A stretch of DNA of 19,135 bases, taken from positions 1 to 19,135 of the forward strand of contig JANXSC010000412.1 in the NCBI GenBank assembly GCA_025352845.1, read 5' to 3'. The notes beneath the pieces are model-generated. The model saw only the letters and a program-made list of their open reading frames with translations, was not told the origin of the DNA and made no database searches. The translations under genes and the position numbers were made by a program. Shown here in pieces: positions 16,110 to 19,135 of the stretch. The DNA is from Opitutaceae bacterium. Its GTDB lineage: Bacteria; Verrucomicrobiota; Verrucomicrobiia; Opitutales; Opitutaceae. How positions within the stretch are numbered: position 1 is the first letter of the stretch; each line of letters begins with the position of its first letter.

Positions 16110-16171
16110 AATTCAGAAGCCAGGAAACCAGGAATCGATCTTCCGGTTTCTGGTTTTCTGGCTTTTGAATT
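16110..16171. repeat. Inverted repeat between the convergent argC and argJ stops
   Basis: AATTCAGAAGCCAGGAAACC (from 16110) is mirrored by a right arm ending in GGCTTTTGAATT (to 16171), with three transitions in about 24 paired positions. Lying 48 bases after argC and 6 bases after argJ, it could terminate both messages. The sequence style is that of dispersed intergenic palindromes, not of a classic T-tailed terminator. Confidence 0.78.
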
Positions 16172-16177
16172 CCTTTT

Positions 16178-17494
16178 TCAGCTGCGGTAGTCCGCGTTTT
16201 CGCTCACATATTCGTGCGTGAGATCGCCGCCGAGCACCATCGCCGACGCGGCACCGTTCCCGAGATCGATCTCGAGTTCGACGGCCCGCTCGTGCGGCGG
16301 GTAATCCACCGGCGCCGCAAACACACCGTCGGCGGTCGGCTTGCTCTGATAAAGCTCCGCGCCCTTCAAGTGCGCGACGAGCGCGGCTTCCTTCGCGGGA
16401 TCGAGTTGGAACACGCCGTTGGCAAAAATCTCCACGCCACCCATCCGCGCGCTGAGCTTCGACAAATTTGTCCCCGGCGCATATGCACCCACGTGTTTGC
16501 CGATGGCCTGAATCAGGCGGCCCACGTTGGGATCGTTGCCGGCCACGGCGCACTTGAAGAGCGGGCCGTTGACGATCGCCTTGCCGAGGGCGCGGGCGAG
16601 GCCGAGGCTCGCGGCGTTTTTCACCGTCACGCGAATCACGTGCCGCACGCCCTCGCCGTTGCGCACGACATCCTCCGCGAGATCGCGGCAGACCTGGTGC
16701 AGCCCGCGCTCGAAGGTTCCCCAGTCGTTGAACGGCACCTTGCCCGACGAGAGTGCGACGACGGTGTCCGAGGTGCTCGTGTCGCTATCGACGCTGATGG
16801 CGTTGAAGCTCGCATCGACGGCACGCGCGAGCATCGGGCGGAGTTCGGCGCGCGGCACGGCGATGTCGGTGAGGATGTAAACGAGCAGCGTCGCCATGTT
16901 CGGCTCGATCATGCCCGCGCCCTTGGCGATGCCGACGATACTGCCGGCACCGACCGTTGCGCGCCGCACCTTTGGATAGAGATCCGTCGTCACGATGCCC
17001 TCGGCCGCCGGCAGGATCGACTGGCCGGCGAGCGCGTTCACCGCCTGCGGCAGCGCGCCGATCATCGCGTCCACCGGCAGCGTCCATCCGATCACGCCGG
17101 TGGAGCAGGGGAGAATCTGGTTCGGCGAAAACCCGAGGAGCTGCGCGGTCGACACGCAGATTTTCTCCGAGGCCTCGACGCCGCCTAGCGCGCAGACGTT
17201 GGAAATCTTATTGTTGATGATCACCGCGCCGAGCGTGGGCTCGCCGAGCCGCTTGCGCCCGACGATCACGGGCGCGCCGGGAAACGCGTTGCGCGTGAAC
17301 ATCGCGGCAAACGCCGCCGTCGGCTGGTCGAGGGCGATCAGCGTGAGCGTCATCTTCGCCGGCTTCGGCGCCTCGCGCGGCATGAAGTCGAAGCGCGCGC
17401 CGCCGACGCGGAAGCCGGCGGGGAGCGCCGAGTGGGCGGCAAGCCACGCGCGATGCGCGGCGCGATTTTCGAAGACAAGACTGGTGCTGGGCAC
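16178..17494 (-). CDS. argJ: Bifunctional ornithine acetyltransferase / N-acetylglutamate synthase
   Basis: The 438-residue ArgJ moves the acetyl group from N-acetylornithine to glutamate, recycling it for arginine synthesis. The self-cleavage site KGAGMIEPNMATLL is intact, with nucleophile Thr202, so the precursor should split into alpha and beta chains. Other family features are FTRNAFPGAPV, NNKISNVCALGG (94-105), LPCSTGVIGWTLP, SVDSDTSTSDT and a normal C-terminus. The start is a GTG at 17494, the only usual start after an in-frame stop that keeps the conserved LPAGFRVGG segment; the first ATG (residue 38) would cut it off. Whether it also makes acetylglutamate from acetyl-CoA cannot be told. 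Confidence 0.95.
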   Translation of the reverse strand: MPSTSLVFENRAAHRAWLAAHSALPAGFRVGGARFDFMPREAPKPAKMTLTLIALDQPTAAFAAMFTRNAFPGAPVIVGRKRLGEPTLGAVIINNKISNVCALGGVEASEKICVSTAQLLGFSPNQILPCSTGVIGWTLPVDAMIGALPQAVNALAGQSILPAAEGIVTTDLYPKVRRATVGAGSIVGIAKGAGMIEPNMATLLVYILTDIAVPRAELRPMLARAVDASFNAISVDSDTSTSDTVVALSSGKVPFNDWGTFERGLHQVCRDLAEDVVRNGEGVRHVIRVTVKNAASLGLARALGKAIVNGPLFKCAVAGNDPNVGRLIQAIGKHVGAYAPGTNLSKLSARMGGVEIFANGVFQLDPAKEAALVAHLKGAELYQSKPTADGVFAAPVDYPPHERAVELEIDLGNGAASAMVLGGDLTHEYVSENADYRS

Positions 17495-17806
17495 GCGAGA
17501 GAAGTGGGCGCGCCGCGCCGCGGTGTGAAGAAGAAATTTTTACGCCGTCCCATGGCCTTGTCATTCTGAGCGGAGCGAAGAATCCATTTGGACTCGCGAA
17601 TCGAAACCACGGGCGAAAGTGCCGCTGGATTCTTCGCTCCGCTCAAAATGACCTGCGGAAAACGGATGCGAACTTCTCATCGACGAAAATTTTTATGGAA
17701 ATGCGCGCCGCGTGTGCCTTAGTCCTCCTTCTCTTCGCCAAACGTGAGCGCCTTTTCGTTTTCCTTCCACTCCTTCGCGGCCCTGCGCCGCGCGCCCTGA
17801 TCGCCG
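17495..17806. promoter_or_regulatory. Divergent argJ-argB intergenic region
   Basis: These 312 bases lie between two divergent arginine genes, so they must carry both promoters. They contain a long inverted repeat (17560-17652). The 154 bases after it hold no clear promoter or Shine-Dalgarno for argB. No ArgR/AhrC-type operator pair is evident by eye. Confidence 0.4.
17560..17652. repeat. Long near-perfect inverted repeat upstream of argB
   Basis: Two 27-base arms at 17560-17586 and 17626-17652 are inverted copies agreeing at 26 of 27 positions (core GAGCGGAGCGAAGAATCC) around a 39-base spacer. The arm sequence (GTCATTCTGAGCGGAGCGAA) looks like a widespread bacterial intergenic palindrome known to me from several phyla. 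It would form a long stable hairpin in RNA from either direction. Confidence 0.88.
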
Positions 17807-18688
17807 ATGAATGTCGCTGACGTAACCGCCAAGGCGAAGGTGCTGCTCGAGGCACTGCCCTACATCCAGGATTTTCGCGGCTCCACGTTCGTCGTGAAAT
17901 ACGGCGGCAGCTTTATGGATGATCCGAACCCGGCCGTGCGCATCCGCGTCGCCACTGACATCGCTTTTCTCGCGGCGGTGGGGATTAATGTCGTCGTTGT
18001 CCACGGCGGCGGCAAGGCCATCACCAAGGCGATGGAGACCTCGGGCCTGAAGGCCTCGTTCGTGAACGGCCTCCGCGTGACCGACGAGGCCGCGATCAAC
18101 GTGGTGAAGAAAATTCTCGACGAGGTCGTGAACAAGGAGGTCTGCGACGCGCTCGCCGCTGCGAAGGCCAAACCCAAGGGCCTGCCCGGCGACACCGTGC
18201 TCGTCTGCCAGAAACTCACGACCGACGACGACGGCAGCCCGATCGACCTCGGCTACGTCGGCGATGTCACCGAAGTGAAGGTGAAGCTGATTAAAAAGGA
18301 AATCGGCGAGGGCTTCATCCCCGTGATTTCACCGGTAGCGGAGGGCTACGACGGCAAACCCTACAACGTGAACGCCGATCTCGTGGCCGGCCGCGTGGCC
18401 AGCGCGCTGCGCGCGCGGCGGCTCGTTTACATGAGCGACGTGCCCGGCCTCCTCGCCGATCCGAAGAATCCCGACTCGCTCATCTCGACGCTGAAAATCT
18501 CGCAGGTCGACGACCTCAAGAAAAAAGGTGTCATCGACAAGGGCATGCGCCCGAAAGTGCAGAGTGCGATCCGCGCGCTGGAGGAAGGCGTGCAGCGCGT
18601 GCACTTCATCGACGGCCGCCTGCCGCACTCGCTGCTGCTGGAGATTTTCACCGACCAGGGCATCGGCACCGAGATTGTGCATGGTTAG
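17807..18688 (+). CDS. argB: Acetylglutamate kinase
   Basis: The 293-residue kinase phosphorylates N-acetylglutamate with ATP. It has KYGGSF (31-36, family KYGGNA), VVVHGGGKAI (63-72), YNVNADLVAGRVASALRARR, MSDVPGLL and the C-terminal block GMRPKVQSAIRALEEGVQRV followed by HFIDGRLPHSLLLEIFTDQ. The extended N-terminal helix (ADVTAKAKVLLEALPYIQDF) is the feature that in known enzymes allows hexamer formation and arginine feedback inhibition, so this one is probably arginine-sensitive. The ATG at 17807 has no clear ribosome site. It is followed by a repeat and then argD in the same direction. Confidence 0.96.
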   Translation: MNVADVTAKAKVLLEALPYIQDFRGSTFVVKYGGSFMDDPNPAVRIRVATDIAFLAAVGINVVVVHGGGKAITKAMETSGLKASFVNGLRVTDEAAINVVKKILDEVVNKEVCDALAAAKAKPKGLPGDTVLVCQKLTTDDDGSPIDLGYVGDVTEVKVKLIKKEIGEGFIPVISPVAEGYDGKPYNVNADLVAGRVASALRARRLVYMSDVPGLLADPKNPDSLISTLKISQVDDLKKKGVIDKGMRPKVQSAIRALEEGVQRVHFIDGRLPHSLLLEIFTDQGIGTEIVHG

Positions 18689-18689
18689 A

Positions 18690-18790
18690 AACCACGAATG
18701 CACACGAATGAACACCAATGGCTGAAAAAACAGCCGGAGTGTTTCGGGGTTGTTGTTTCATTCGTGTGAGTTCGTGTCCATTCGTGGTTC
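18690..18790. repeat. Inverted repeat between argB and argD
   Basis: AACCACGAATGCACACGAAT (from 18690) is mirrored by TTCGTGTCCATTCGTGGTT ending at 18789. Between them are further CACGAATG/CATTCGTG units and a small hairpin GGCTG-AAAAAA-CAGCC (18720-18735). The CACGAATGNACACGAA motif looks like a dispersed repeat seen in several environmental bacterial genomes. It fills nearly all of the 109-base argB-argD gap. Confidence 0.82.
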
Positions 18791-18797
18791 AAAATCC

Positions 18798-19135
18798 ATG
18801 AACGCTCCTTCCATCGTTCGCACCAGCACGGCCGAGCTCTACGACGCGCACGTTTTGAAAAACTACGCGCGCGCCCCGCTCACGCTCGTGCGCGGCCGCG
18901 GCGCGCAGGTCTGGGACGACGCCGGCAATGCCTACCTCGATTTCACCTCCGGCATCGCGGTGAGCGCGCTCGGGCACTGCCATCCACACTGGGTCGCGAA
19001 CGTGCAGCGCCAGGCCGCGGAGCTGATTCACGTCAGCAATCTCTTTCGCACCCCGCAGCAGGGCGAACTCGCGCGGCGGCTCACCGGCTACGCCGGACCG
19101 GGCCGCGTGTTTTTCTGCAACAGCGGCGCCGAGGC
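18798..19135 (+). CDS. argD: Acetylornithine aminotransferase (5' part only)
   Basis: The frame is open from the ATG at 18798 to the window end (112 full codons). It matches the N-terminal region of class III PLP-dependent acetylornithine aminotransferases: YARAPLTLVRGRGAQVWDDA, YLDFTSGIAVSALGHCHPHW, HVSNLFRTPQQGELARRL and the phosphate-cup FFCNSGAEA. It turns N-acetylglutamate semialdehyde into N-acetylornithine, the step after ArgC. The PLP lysine lies beyond the window. The start sits 8 bases after a repeat and lacks an evident ribosome site. The closely related GabT or AstC families cannot be strictly excluded, but argB upstream favours ArgD. Confidence 0.92.
   Translation, partial: MNAPSIVRTSTAELYDAHVLKNYARAPLTLVRGRGAQVWDDAGNAYLDFTSGIAVSALGHCHPHWVANVQRQAAELIHVSNLFRTPQQGELARRLTGYAGPGRVFFCNSGAE

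Noticed and set aside
16110..16171. argC/argJ inverted repeat as a standard Rho-independent terminator
   Set aside because: The stem is imperfect and A/T-rich with no immediate T-run on the argC side; it may still terminate, but it looks like a dispersed palindrome.

Overview
The window looks like chromosomal DNA of a GC-rich bacterium, most likely Verrucomicrobiota close to the Opitutales. This is an inference from the gene set, the beta-barrel outer-membrane proteins of a Gram-negative cell, and the many dispersed palindromic repeats between genes. No rRNA or tRNA gene is present, so the placement is tentative.

Layout. (1) 1-3697, minus strand: a DUF423 membrane protein, a CCA-adding/poly(A)-polymerase-type tRNA nucleotidyltransferase and a secreted S9 prolyl-oligopeptidase-type peptidase cut by the window edge. 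(2) 3787-3956: a 152-bp MITE-like element with 21-bp terminal inverted repeats and a perfect 9-bp target duplication, sitting directly before the rplM-rpsI ribosomal operon (4018-4874), which ends in a clear terminator. (3) 5238-12516: a small histidine-rich membrane protein (plus strand), then a complete urease locus on the minus strand, transcribed ureA-ureB-ureC-[FRG-domain gene, DUF433 antitoxin, DUF5615 toxin]-ureE-ureF-ureG-ureD. (4) 12776-14883, plus strand: a BBP2/OmpL-like porin divergent from ureA, and a TorF-type outer-membrane protein, each followed by a terminator. (5) 15036-19135: arginine biosynthesis genes argC(+), argJ(-), argB(+) and the start of argD(+).

The urease genes form a full set: structural subunits UreA, UreB and UreC with all nickel-site residues present, and the UreE, UreF, UreG and UreD nickel-insertion factors. 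Two things make the locus unusual. First, three genes unrelated to urease (an FRG-domain protein and a DUF433/DUF5615 toxin-antitoxin pair) lie between ureC and ureE in the same direction with tight spacing, so they are probably co-transcribed with urease. Second, almost every gene junction in the operon has been invaded by short palindromic or tandem repeats. Some of these have become coding: they give UreB a 39-residue C-terminal tail, UreF a roughly 30-residue N-terminal extension, and the last residues of UreG. The tail and the extension carry the same repeat-encoded peptide WHGRPAR.

The arginine genes together make ornithine from glutamate (ArgB, ArgC, ArgD and the acetyl-recycling ArgJ), but argJ is inverted relative to its partners, and each junction there carries a different inverted-repeat family.
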